64,000 nucleotides of DNA. It comes from JAVVHH01 sp963848035 (GTDB lineage: Bacteria; Pseudomonadota; Alphaproteobacteria; Acetobacterales; Acetobacteraceae). Positions 25,259-33,900 of this stretch are shown here, in pieces. Every line of letters begins with the position of its first letter. Position 1 is the first letter of the stretch. The DNA lies in assembly GCA_963848035.1 (NCBI GenBank), contig CAWKCD010000003.1, positions 248,001 through 312,000 of the forward strand, given 5' to 3'. Made by a program: the position numbers and the translations under genes. The notes below the pieces were generated by a model. It searched no databases, was not told the DNA's origin, and saw only the letters and a list, made by a program, of their open reading frames with translations.

Positions 25259-25923
25259 TTCTGGGCACCGTTGAGGATCACGCGGGCGGGTCCCTGGAAC
25301 TGGATGTCGCCGCCCTTGTCGGTCATCGTGAAGCCCTGCGAATCCAGGATGCCGAACGGGCCTTCGGCATGGGTCTTGTCGTTGCTGGCGGCAGCGCCCT
25401 GCTTCACGTCGACCGCGGCCGTCTGGGTGCGGATCACGGTGCCGTCGTCGCGGTAGAGGACGACGTCGCCGCTCAGGTCGAGCTCTTCGGAGTGTTGCAG
25501 GAACACGCCTTGCTTGCCTTCGACCTGCAGCCAGGCGCCGTTCTCGAGCACCATGTCGCCCTTGGGAGCGCCGAGATCGACGCGGTTCTGGTTCGCTTGG
25601 CTGGCCCAGTTGGCGGTCAGCGTATAGGGGCGGCCCTTCTCGTTCACACCGCGGTAGCGCGGCTGCAGCATCCGGCCGCTCTCCGCCTCGACGGCGAAGA
25701 CGCGGCGGAACGACAGGCGTCCACGCTCGCCCATGCGGGCCAGTTCGGGCCACAGGGCGACCGCGCTGAGCAGGAGCAGCGCCATCAACGGCAGGCCGAG
25801 TTTCGCCACGCGGACGCCGAAGCGTCGAAGCGCGATGCGCCGCGCGGAGATCGCGCGACGCTCCCGCGTCCCTTGCAGGACAAGGCGTTCCCTCGCACCC
25901 GGGCGCAGACCGGACATGCTCAC
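25255..25923 (-). CDS. lptC: LPS export protein LptC
   Basis: 222 residues with one N-terminal membrane anchor (VAKLGLPLMALLLLSAVALWP) and a periplasmic jellyroll (YRGVNEKGRPYTLTANWASQ, LENGAWLQVEGKQGVFLQHS, ELDLSGDVVLYRDDGTVIRT, GPFGILDSQGFTMTDKGGDI). LptC receives LPS from LptBFG and hands it to LptA. The GTG at 25923 overlaps the kdsD stop (GTGA); an ATG two codons later at 25917 is equally possible. The N-terminal cytoplasmic part is basic. Confidence 0.9.
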   Translation of the reverse strand: MSMSGLRPGARERLVLQGTRERRAISARRIALRRFGVRVAKLGLPLMALLLLSAVALWPELARMGERGRLSFRRVFAVEAESGRMLQPRYRGVNEKGRPYTLTANWASQANQNRVDLGAPKGDMVLENGAWLQVEGKQGVFLQHSEELDLSGDVVLYRDDGTVIRTQTAAVDVKQGAAASNDKTHAEGPFGILDSQGFTMTDKGGDIQFQGPARVILNGAQK

Positions 25924-26906
25924 GCGGCGCCAGCGCGGAGCAGGTCGTGGATGTGCAGGATGCCTTCGGGGCGGCCTTGCGCGTCGACCACGAAGAGGCT
26001 CGTGACCGGTCGTGCGCCGCCGTTCATCGCACGCAGCGCGTCTGCGGCGAGGGCCTGGGCGGCGATCGTGCGGGGGGTCGGGTTCATCACGTCTCTGACG
26101 CTACGGTCGAGCAGGTCGGGCCCCATGGCGCGGCGGAGGTCGCCGTCCGTCAGGACGCCGGCGAGGCGGCCGTCCGCGTCGGTGACGCCGAGGCAGCCGA
26201 AGCCCTTGCCGGTCATCAGCAAAAGGGCTCGATCCATGCGCAGCTCGGGTTCGGCGAGGGGGACGGCGTCGCCGGTGTGCATGAGATCGGCGACGAGGCG
26301 GAGCTGCGCGCCGAGCTTGCCGCCAGGGTGGATGACGGAGAAGTCGCTGGAGGTGAAGCCGCGCCTCGTCAACAGGGCGACGGCCAGAGCGTCGCCGAGA
26401 GCGAGCTGCATGGTGGTGCTGGTCGTGGGCGCCAGGCCGAGCGGGCAGGCTTCCGGGGCCTGCGGGAGGAGCAGGACGATGTCCGCTGCGCGGGCGAGGG
26501 CGGATTGGGCGCGGCCGGTTATGGCGATCAGCGGCAGGCCGAAGCGGCGAGCGTGGGCGACCAGGTCGGCCAGTTCGGCGGTCTCGCCGCTGTTCGACAG
26601 GGCCAGCACGGCGTCGTCGGGCACGATCATCCCGAGATCGCCATGCGAGGCTTCGGCGGGATGGACGAACATCGAGGGGGTGCCGGTGGAAGCGAAGGTG
26701 GCGGCGATCTTGCGTCCGACATGGCCGGACTTGCCCATCCCGGTCACCACGACGCGGCCGCTGCAGGACGCGAGGCGGTCCACGGCTTGGCCGAAGCTGT
26801 CGTCCAGCGATGCGGCGAGGGCTCGCAGGCCGGCCGCTTCCGTAGTCAGCACGGCCTGTGCGACGCCCACGTCGGACGTCCGGTCGAAAGCGAGCGCGGC
26901 GGTCAT
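25920..26906 (-). CDS. kdsD: Arabinose-5-phosphate isomerase (KpsF/KdsD type)
   Basis: 328 residues. Makes D-arabinose 5-phosphate, the precursor of KDO for the LPS core. The SIS domain is clear: RVVVTGMGKSGHVGRKIAAT, STGTPSMFVHPAEASHGDLG, VLALSNSGETAELADLV and GLAPTTSTTMQLALGDALAV. Two C-terminal CBS domains follow (FGCLGVTDADGRLAGVLTDG and RPVTSLFVVDAQGRPEGILH). The ATG at 26906 has AAAGGAG a few bases upstream; longer starts lie inside rnd. It is the first protein of the lipopolysaccharide block and is cotranscribed, by spacing, with lptCAB-rpoN-hpf. Confidence 0.95.
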   Translation of the reverse strand: MTAALAFDRTSDVGVAQAVLTTEAAGLRALAASLDDSFGQAVDRLASCSGRVVVTGMGKSGHVGRKIAATFASTGTPSMFVHPAEASHGDLGMIVPDDAVLALSNSGETAELADLVAHARRFGLPLIAITGRAQSALARAADIVLLLPQAPEACPLGLAPTTSTTMQLALGDALAVALLTRRGFTSSDFSVIHPGGKLGAQLRLVADLMHTGDAVPLAEPELRMDRALLLMTGKGFGCLGVTDADGRLAGVLTDGDLRRAMGPDLLDRSVRDVMNPTPRTIAAQALAADALRAMNGGARPVTSLFVVDAQGRPEGILHIHDLLRAGAA

Positions 26907-26961
26907 CGTCTCCTTTGTATGAGGACGGCATGTAGCCGGGTCAACCAACATGGCTGACCCA

Positions 26962-27615
26962 TCAATGCGCGAAGATGTCGGGCTCTTCGTAGCCGAGCAG
27001 GTCGAGGCGACACCGCGCGGGCAGGAAATCGAAGCATGCCTGGGCCAGATCGAGGCGGCCCTCGCGTTCCAGCAGGGCCTCGAGCCGGGCCCATAGTTTG
27101 TGCAGATGCAGCACGTCGGAGGCGGCGTAGGCCAATTGCTCCGGGGTGAGTTCCGGCGCGCCCCAATCGGAGGTTTGCTGCTGCTTGGAGATCTCGACAC
27201 CGATCAGCTCGCGGCACAAATCGCGCAAGCCGTGACGGTCGGTGAAGGTGCGGACCAGCTTGGCCGCGATCTTGGTGCAGCGGACCGGCGCGACCGTGAT
27301 GCCGAAGGCGCGCTGCAGGACGGCGACGTCGAAGCGGGCGAAATGCATCAACTTGGGGATGGCAGGATCAGCAAGCAGGCGGGCGAGGTTCGGCGCGTCG
27401 TAGCCGTGACCGCCGAGCGACGTCGGGACGATCTGGACCAGATGCGCGATGCCGTCGCCCGAGGAGAGCTGGATCAGGCAGAGCCGGTCGCGATGAGGAT
27501 TGAGGCCCATGGTCTCGGTATCCACCGCGACCACCGGGCCGAGCACGAGGTCCGGCGGCAGATCGTTACGATGGAGGTGGACCGTGCCGTCAGACTGGAA
27601 TTGTGTGGATGTCAC
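26962..27615 (-). CDS. rnd: Ribonuclease D-like 3'-5' exonuclease (short form)
   Basis: 217 residues from a GTG. The DEDD nuclease motifs are present: Exo I VVAVDTETMGLNPHRDRLCL with D32 and E34, Exo II KLMHFARFDVAVLQRAF and Exo III LAYAASDVLHLHKLWARLEA (YxxxD). It lacks HRDC domains, so it is the short alphaproteobacterial RNase D. The family trims tRNA 3' ends. No start codon other than GTG 27615 fits; upstream codons lie in the tRNA gene. The GTG begins 11 bases after the CCA end of tRNA-Leu on the same strand and has no ribosome-binding site, suggesting an mRNA whose 5' end is made by tRNA processing. Confidence 0.88.
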   Translation of the reverse strand: MTSTQFQSDGTVHLHRNDLPPDLVLGPVVAVDTETMGLNPHRDRLCLIQLSSGDGIAHLVQIVPTSLGGHGYDAPNLARLLADPAIPKLMHFARFDVAVLQRAFGITVAPVRCTKIAAKLVRTFTDRHGLRDLCRELIGVEISKQQQTSDWGAPELTPEQLAYAASDVLHLHKLWARLEALLEREGRLDLAQACFDFLPARCRLDLLGYEEPDIFAH

Positions 27616-27626
27616 TTTGCTATCGC

Positions 27627-27713
27627 TGGTGCCCAGGAAAAGACTCGAACTTTCACGACCTTGCGGCCACAGGTACCTGAAACCTGCGCGTCTACCAATT
27701 CCGCCACCTGGGC
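27627..27713 (-). tRNA. tRNA-Leu, anticodon CAG
   Basis: Read on the minus strand, the 7-bp acceptor stem GCCCAGG/CCTGGGC closes the gene, followed by discriminator A and an encoded CCA (27627-27629). The D-arm contains TGGCGGAATTGGTAGACGCG, typical of tRNA-Leu. The anticodon stem is CAGGT/ACCTG around loop TTCAGGT, giving anticodon CAG. A long variable arm and T-loop GTTCGAGTC follow. This is a class II tRNA of 87 bases including CCA, reading CTG codons, which are abundant in this genome. Confidence 0.97.
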
Positions 27714-27831
27714 TTTCCGTGCGGTGGGGAGGGGACGTAGCCCCGGCGGGTGGACGCGTCAAGCGCTGAAGGGACACTTGAGGCTTGCCGCGGGCCACCA
27801 TAGTAGAGAGCGCAGCTCGAAGGACAGGTCG

Positions 27832-28770
27832 ATGGCGACACGGAACGTGGCAACGGTGATTGGCGGTAGCGGATTCATCGGCCGCTATGTGGTGCAGCGG
27901 CTGGCGGCGCGCGGCCACGTCGTGCGGGTGGTCGGGCGCAATACCGAGAAGGCCAAGGATCTGATGGTGACCGGGGCTGTCGGCCAGGTGGTCGCGCTCT
28001 ACGCGTCGTTCTCCAACCCGGCGACGATTGCGCGCGCGGTCGAGGGAGCGGACCTGGTGGTCAACCTGGTCGGCATCCTGAGCGGGGATTTCGATCGGGT
28101 GCAGGCGGAGGGCCCTGGGCTGATCGCGCGGGCGGCGGCCAGTGCGGGCGTGGGTCGGATGGTGCAGATCTCCGCGATCGGCGCGGATGCCGCGAGCAAG
28201 AGCAACTATGCGCGGACTAAAGCGCTCGGCGAGCAGGCGGTGCGGGCGGCGGTGCCGGGGGCGACGATCCTGCGGCCGTCGATCGTGTTCGGCGCCGAGG
28301 ACAAGTTCTTCAACCGGTTCGGCGCGATGGCGATGTATTCGCCGATCATGCCGGTGATCTGCGGCAGCACGAAATTCCAGCCGGTCTATGTCGGTGACGT
28401 AGCCGACGCGGTGATCGCCGGCCTCGAGCGCGATGACGCGGTGGGCGCGACGTACGAGTTGGGCGGCCCGCGAGTTTATACGTTCCGGGAGCTGCTGGCC
28501 TGGATCCTACACGAGACGCGGCGGCACCGTGCGCTGGTCGACATTCCGCTCCGCCTCGCCGAGTTGCAGGCGCGTGTGGCGGAGTTGATCCCGGGTAAGC
28601 CGTTCACGCGGGACCAGCTTCTGCTGCTGCAGCGGGACAACGTCGTCGCGGAGGGCGCGGCCGGGCTGGCGGCGCTGGACATCGTCCCGACGCCGATCGA
28701 GCTCGTCGTGCCGGAGTATCTCGACCGGTATCGGCAGGGCGGCGGCAAGCGCGAAGAAGCGCCTGCCTGA
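27832..28770 (+). CDS. Complex I NDUFA9-like NAD(P)-binding protein
   Basis: 312 residues. The N-terminal Rossmann motif VIGGSGFIGRYVVQRLAARG is an extended-SDR glycine pattern. Later segments (VVNLVGILSGDFDRVQAEGP, RMVQISAIGADAASKSNYAR, RPSIVFGAEDKFFNRFGAMA, FQPVYVGDVADAVIAGL, YELGGPRVYTFRELLAWIL) match the NDUFA9/39 kDa complex I accessory subunit family of alphaproteobacteria and mitochondria. The Tyr of YxxxK catalysis is replaced by the NYARTKALGE pattern. It may bind NADPH as a structural subunit of the respiratory complex. It starts divergently 119 bases from tRNA-Leu. Confidence 0.85.
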   Translation: MATRNVATVIGGSGFIGRYVVQRLAARGHVVRVVGRNTEKAKDLMVTGAVGQVVALYASFSNPATIARAVEGADLVVNLVGILSGDFDRVQAEGPGLIARAAASAGVGRMVQISAIGADAASKSNYARTKALGEQAVRAAVPGATILRPSIVFGAEDKFFNRFGAMAMYSPIMPVICGSTKFQPVYVGDVADAVIAGLERDDAVGATYELGGPRVYTFRELLAWILHETRRHRALVDIPLRLAELQARVAELIPGKPFTRDQLLLLQRDNVVAEGAAGLAALDIVPTPIELVVPEYLDRYRQGGGKREEAPA

Positions 28771-28812
28771 TCGGTCCGTTTTGGGCCTAATTTAGCGCTC
28801 CTGTCGGGAACG

Positions 28813-28843
28813 TTCTGAGCGAATACTCGGTATGCGCTCAGAA
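28813..28843. promoter_or_regulatory. Strong dyad / hairpin upstream of gltD
   Basis: A near-perfect palindrome: TTCTGAGCG at 28813-28821 pairs with CGCTCAGAA at 28835-28843, and inside it ATAC pairs with GTAT around a three-base TCG loop, leaving one A-G mismatch. It lies 95 bases before the gltD start and 43 after the NDUFA9-like stop. No T-run follows on either strand, so it is a poor intrinsic terminator. It may be an operator or an mRNA stem. I cannot name a binding protein. Confidence 0.5.
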
Positions 28844-28937
28844 ACCGGCCAATTCGGCCCTATCCCTTGTTTTTCGCTTTGTCGGCGGGAAAAGCGGCCG
28901 TATGTGCAGTGTGTGAGCAGGTTGCTTCCAGGAGGGC

Positions 28938-30372
28938 ATGATGGCCGACCGCATGTTGCAATTCGTCCGCTTGCCCCAGCAGCAGCCGCCGAAGCGGCCG
29001 GTGTCGGCGCGGCGAGAAGATTTCGCGGAAATCTATCGCGATTTCGACCCGGCGGAAGCTGGCAGCCAGAGCAGTCGCTGCAGCCAGTGCGGGATTCCGT
29101 TCTGCCAGGTGCATTGTCCGCTCAACAACAACATCCCCGATTGGCTGAAGCTGACGGCCGAAAACCGGCTCGAAGAAGCCTACGCAATCAGCAGCGCCAC
29201 GAACACGTTCCCAGAGATCTGCGGCCGGATCTGCCCACAGGATAGGCTGTGCGAAGGTAACTGCGTCATCGAGAAGGGCTTCGACAGCGTCACGATCGGG
29301 GCGGTCGAACGCTTCATCACGGACACAGCATGGCAGGAAGGCTGGGTTAAACCCATCAAGCCGCGGCGGGAGCTGCCGCAATCGGTTGGGATCGTCGGCG
29401 CCGGGCCGGCCGGGCTGGCTGCGGCCGAGCGGCTGCGCACCGTGGGCTACCAGGTTCATGTCTATGATCGGTACGACCGCGTCGGCGGGCTGATGATCTA
29501 CGGCATACCGGGCTTCAAGCTCGAGAAGGAAGTGGTCGAGCGGCGGACGGCGTGGCTCGAAGAGGGTGGCGTCCAGTTCCACCTCAATACCGGGATCGGG
29601 TCGGAGCTGTCGTTCGCGGAGATGCGGGCGCGGCACGACACGGTGCTGATCGGCACCGGGGTCTACAAGGCCCGCGAGATCGGCGGGCCTGGCGCCGGGC
29701 TGTCCGGGATCGTTGCTGCGCTGGACTACCTGACCACGAGCAATCGGCAGGGGCTTGGGGGACAGCGTGCCGGCGTTCGACAGCGGCGTGTTGAATGCCG
29801 AGGGCAAGCGGGTGGTGGTGATCGGCGGCGGCGATACGGCGATGGACTGCGTGCGCACGGCGGTGCGGCAGGGGGCGGCGAGCGTCGTGTGCCTATACCG
29901 GCGGGACAAGGCGAACATGCCGGGGTCGATGCGCGAGGTGAAGAACGCCGAGGAAGAGGGCGTCGAGTTCGTGTGGCTGTCCGCACCGGAGGCGTTCCTC
30001 GGCGACGAGAGCGTGACCGGCGTCCTGGTGCAGAAGATGCGGCTGGGGATGCCGGACGCGTCGGGGCGGCAATCGGTGCTGCCGGCGGACCAGCGGGTGA
30101 CGATAGAGGCGGACCTGGTGATCAAGGCGCTCGGGTTCGATCCGGAGGAGCTGCCGTCGATGTGGGACCAGCCTGGCCTCGAGGTGAGCCGCTGGGGCAC
30201 GTTGAAGACCGATCACCGCACAGCGATGACGAGCCTGCCCGGCGTGTTCGCGGCGGGCGACATCGTCAGAGGCGCGAGCCTGGTCGTGTGGGCGATCCGC
30301 GATGGGCGGGATGCGGCAGCGCGGATGCACGAATACATGCAGCAAGCCGCGCTGGCCGCGGCGGCGGAGTAG
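28938..30372 (+). pseudogene. gltD: Glutamate synthase small subunit, frameshifted in this sequence (probable sequencing error)
   Basis: Supplies electrons from NADPH to GltB for glutamine plus 2-oxoglutarate to two glutamates. The first frame contains the Fe-S cysteines (CSQCGIPFCQVHCPLNNNIP, ICGRICPQDRLCEGNCV), the FAD site VGIVGAGPAGLAAAERLR and YGIPGFKLEKEVVERR. After 29750 the protein continues one frame over with DSVPAFDSGVLNAEG, the NADPH site VVVIGGGDTAMDCVRTAVRQ and the last FAD motif GVFAAGDIVRGASLVVWAI. Removing one G from the G5 run at 29757-29761 gives one 477-residue protein, the normal length. GGAGG precedes the ATG at 28938; a second ATG follows at once. Confidence 0.92.
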
Positions 30373-30398
30373 GCGCGGTGACACCCAAACTGGGCTCG

Positions 30399-30923
30399 AT
30401 GCGAGCCAAGCTGCTGCCCCTCCTCCTCGCCGCTTTCGTCGTTTGCGCAGCGGGCGAACCGCCTGTCGCGGCCGAGACGCCCACTGCGGCGGAGGCGTCG
30501 GTCACGCCGGAGAGCCTGGCGGCGGCGCATGAGCTGCTCACCGCGATGAACGCGCAGAGCAATGCGTTGACGATGTTCAAAGCGCTGCGCGGCGTGCTGA
30601 TCCAGAACATCCAGGGCCGCAGCAACAAGCCGGCTGACGAGGTCGCGGGGATCGTCGACGAGGTGCTGATGCCGTCGATCGAAACGCGGATCGGCGAGTT
30701 CGTGGACATGCTCGCGGGGGTGCAGGCGTCGGTCTACACGGTCGACGAGATGCATCAGCTGATGGTTTTCTACGGATCGCCGATCGGCAAGCGGATGATC
30801 GAGCTGACGCCGAAGATAGGCGCGATGTCGTTTGCCGCCGGGCAGGAGTGGGGCCAGCGGGTTGCGGTCGACGCGCTGCAGAAGAATGCCGACGAGCTGC
30901 GACGCCGAGGCATCAAGCTCTAA
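30399..30923 (+). CDS. Exported DUF2059-family protein between gltD and gltB
   Basis: 174 residues with a signal peptide (MRAKLLPLLLAAFVVCAAGE) and a helical body: AAHELLTAMNAQSNALTMFK, EVLMPSIETRIGEFVDMLAG, VYTVDEMHQLMVFYGSPIGK and RMIELTPKIGAMSFAAGQEW. The Y-T-x-x-E-x-x-x-L-x-x-F-Y-x-S-P-x-G-K pattern is the hallmark of DUF2059. Its function is unknown; it should be periplasmic. A GTG at 30378, six bases after the gltD stop, is an alternative start that adds seven residues. It sits inside the glt operon, an unusual place for an exported protein. Confidence 0.85.
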   Translation: MRAKLLPLLLAAFVVCAAGEPPVAAETPTAAEASVTPESLAAAHELLTAMNAQSNALTMFKALRGVLIQNIQGRSNKPADEVAGIVDEVLMPSIETRIGEFVDMLAGVQASVYTVDEMHQLMVFYGSPIGKRMIELTPKIGAMSFAAGQEWGQRVAVDALQKNADELRRRGIKL

Positions 30924-30954
30924 GCCGACTATACCCGAGATGGAGGGTTTCGAG

Positions 30955-33900
30955 ATGGACTACGTCGCCGACTGGAATGCCAATGTCGCCCGCCTCGAGG
31001 GCACCTACGACCCGAGCCAAGAGCACGATGCCTGTGGCGTGGGGCTGGTGGCGGCGCTCGATGGCAAGCGCCGGCGCGATGTGGTGCAGGCCGGGATCGA
31101 TGCGCTGCGGGCGGTTTGGCACCGGGGCGCGGTCGATGCCGATGGGAAGACCGGCGACGGCGCGGGCATCCATATCGAAATCCCCTACGACTTCTTCAGC
31201 GAGGCCATCCGCCGGTCGGGCTCTCGCGTCGAGCCGGACGACTGGATCGCGGTCGGCATGGTGTTCCTGCCGAAGACTGACCTGGGGGCGCAGGAGCGTT
31301 GCCGGCAGATCGTCGAGACCGAGATCCTGAACTTCGGCTACAGCATCTATGGCTGGCGCCAGGTGCCGATCAACGTCGCCTGCATCGGCGAGAAGGCCAA
31401 CGCGACGCGGCCCGAGATCGAGCAGATCATGATCAACGGCGGCGACGTCGATCCCAACCGGTTCGAGCGCGACCTGTATGTGATCCGCCGCCGGATCGAG
31501 AAGCAGGCGATCGCGGCACAGGTGGGTGAGCTCTACCTATGCTCGCTGTCCTGCCGGAGCATCATCTACAAGGGCATGTTCCTGGCGGAATCGCTGACCG
31601 ATTTCTATCCGGACCTAAACGACCACCGCTTCGTCAGCCGGTTCGCGATTTATCACCAGCGCTATTCGACCAACACATTCCCGACCTGGAAGCTGGCGCA
31701 GCCGTTCCGGATGCTCGCGCATAATGGCGAGATCAACACGTTGTCGGGCAACGTGAACTGGATGAAAAGCCACGAGACGCGGCTGGCGGCGGGCGAGCTC
31801 GACCGGTACATCGAGGACGTGAAGCCGGTGATCCAGGGCGGGAGCTCCGATACGGCGACGCTGGACCAAGTGTTCGAGCTGCTGGTGCGCGCCGGGCGGG
31901 ACGCGCCGATGACCAAGTCGTTGATGATCCCGGCCAGCATCGGCTCGGACGCGACGATGAAGACGGCGCATCGCGACATGTTCTCGTATTGCAACGCGGT
32001 CATGGAGCCGTGGGACGGCCCGGCGGCGATCGCCGCCACCGACGGCAAATGGGTGATCGCCGGGCTGGACCGGAACGGGCTGCGGCCGCTTCGCTACACG
32101 ATCACGGCCAACGACCTGATCGTGGTCGGCTCTGAATCAGGCATGGTGAAGTTCTCCGAGACGGACATTATCGCCAAGGGGCGGGTCGGGCCGGGGCAGA
32201 CGATCGGGATCAATCTCGACGAGGCGCGTTTCTATACCGACGAGGAGCTGAAGGACGTGCTCTCGTCGCGGCAGGATTACGGCGCCTGGACCGACCGCAT
32301 CACCAGCATCGACCAGGTGGTGAAGACCGACGCGCCGGAGCCGGTGCTGTTCGAGGGGGACGAGCTGCGGCGGCGGCAGCTCGCGGTCGGCACGACGCTC
32401 GAGGAGCTGGAGATGATCCTGCACCCGATGGTCGAGGATAGCGCCGAGGCGATCGGCTCGATGGGCGACGACACCCCGGTTGCCGTGCTGTCGGAGCGGT
32501 ATCGGGGGCTGCATCACTATTTCCGCCAGGCGTTCGCGCAGGTGACGAACCCGCCGATCGATAGCCTGCGCGAGACGCGGGTGATGACGCTCAAGACGCG
32601 GCTGGGCAATCTGGGCAACGTGCTGGACGAGGACAGCAGCCAGTGCGACTTGCTGCAGTTGGACAGCCCGGTCCTGTCGACGGCGGAATTCGCCGCCATG
32701 GCGGCGACGATGGGATCGTCGGCGTGCCAGGTCGATTGCAGTTTCCCGGTGGCGGATGGCGAGGCGGGCCTACGGGCCGCGATCGAGCGGATCCGGCGCG
32801 AGGCGGAGGAGGGGGTGCGGGCCGGATGCGCGCACGTGATCCTTTCGGACGAGAACCAGAGCGCGACGCGAGCGGCGATCCCGATGATCCTGGCGACGGC
32901 GGCGGTGCACACGCATCTCGTGCGTCAGTCGCTGCGGACGTTCACGAGCCTGAACGTGCGATGCGGCGAGTGCCTGGACGTGCATTATTTCGCGGTGCTG
33001 ATCGGCGTCGGGGCGACGACGGTCAACGCCTATCTGGCGCAGGAGAGCATCGCGGACCGGCAGCGGCGCGGGCTGTTCGGCAAGCTGTCGCTGAAGGAGG
33101 CGGTGCAGCACTACAAGAAGGCGGTCGACAAGGGGCTGCTGAAGGTAATGTCCAAGATCGGCATCTCCGTGCTGTCGTCCTACCGCGGCGGCTACAATTT
33201 CGAGGCGATCGGCTTGTCGCGCGCGCTGGTCGGCGAGTTCTTCCCGGGCATGCAGTCGCGGATCAGCGGGATCGGGCTGACCGGGATCGCGCGCAAGGTG
33301 CTGGCGCTGCACAAGGCGGCTTGGGAATCGGACAACACGGCGCTGCCGGTGGGTGGGGTGTACAAATTTCGCCAGCGCGGCGAGGTGCATGCCTTCGAGG
33401 GCAAGCTGATCCATACGCTGCAGAGCGCGGTAGCGACCGATAGTTTCGAGACGTATCGGCGCTATGCGGATGCGGTGCACCGGCAGAAGCCGGTCGCCTT
33501 GCGCGACTTGCTCGATTTCCGCCGGGACGGGCTGATCTCGATCCCGGTCGACGATGTCGAGAGCATCACGGAGATCCGCAAGCGCCTGCTCGCGCCGGGG
33601 ATCTCGCTGGGCGCGCTGAGCCCGGAGGCGCACGAGACGCTCTCGATCGCGATGAACCGGATCGGCGCGCGCAGCGACAGCGGCGAGGGTGGCGAGGATC
33701 CGGCCCGGGCGACGCCGCGGCCCAACGGCGACAACGCGAACTCCGCGATCAAGCAGATCGCGTCAGGGCGGTTCGGCGTCACGGCGGAATATCTGAACAA
33801 CTGCCGCGAGATCGAGATCAAGGTCGCGCAGGGCGCCAAGCCCGGCGAGGGCGGGCAGTTGCCGGGCTTCAAGGTCAGCGGCTTGATCGCCAAGCTGCGG

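Noticed and set aside
28771..28937. NtrC or sigma-54 promoter before gltD
   Set aside because: No GG-N10-GC element with the right spacing and no NtrC-type palindrome could be found; only the unrelated dyad is present.
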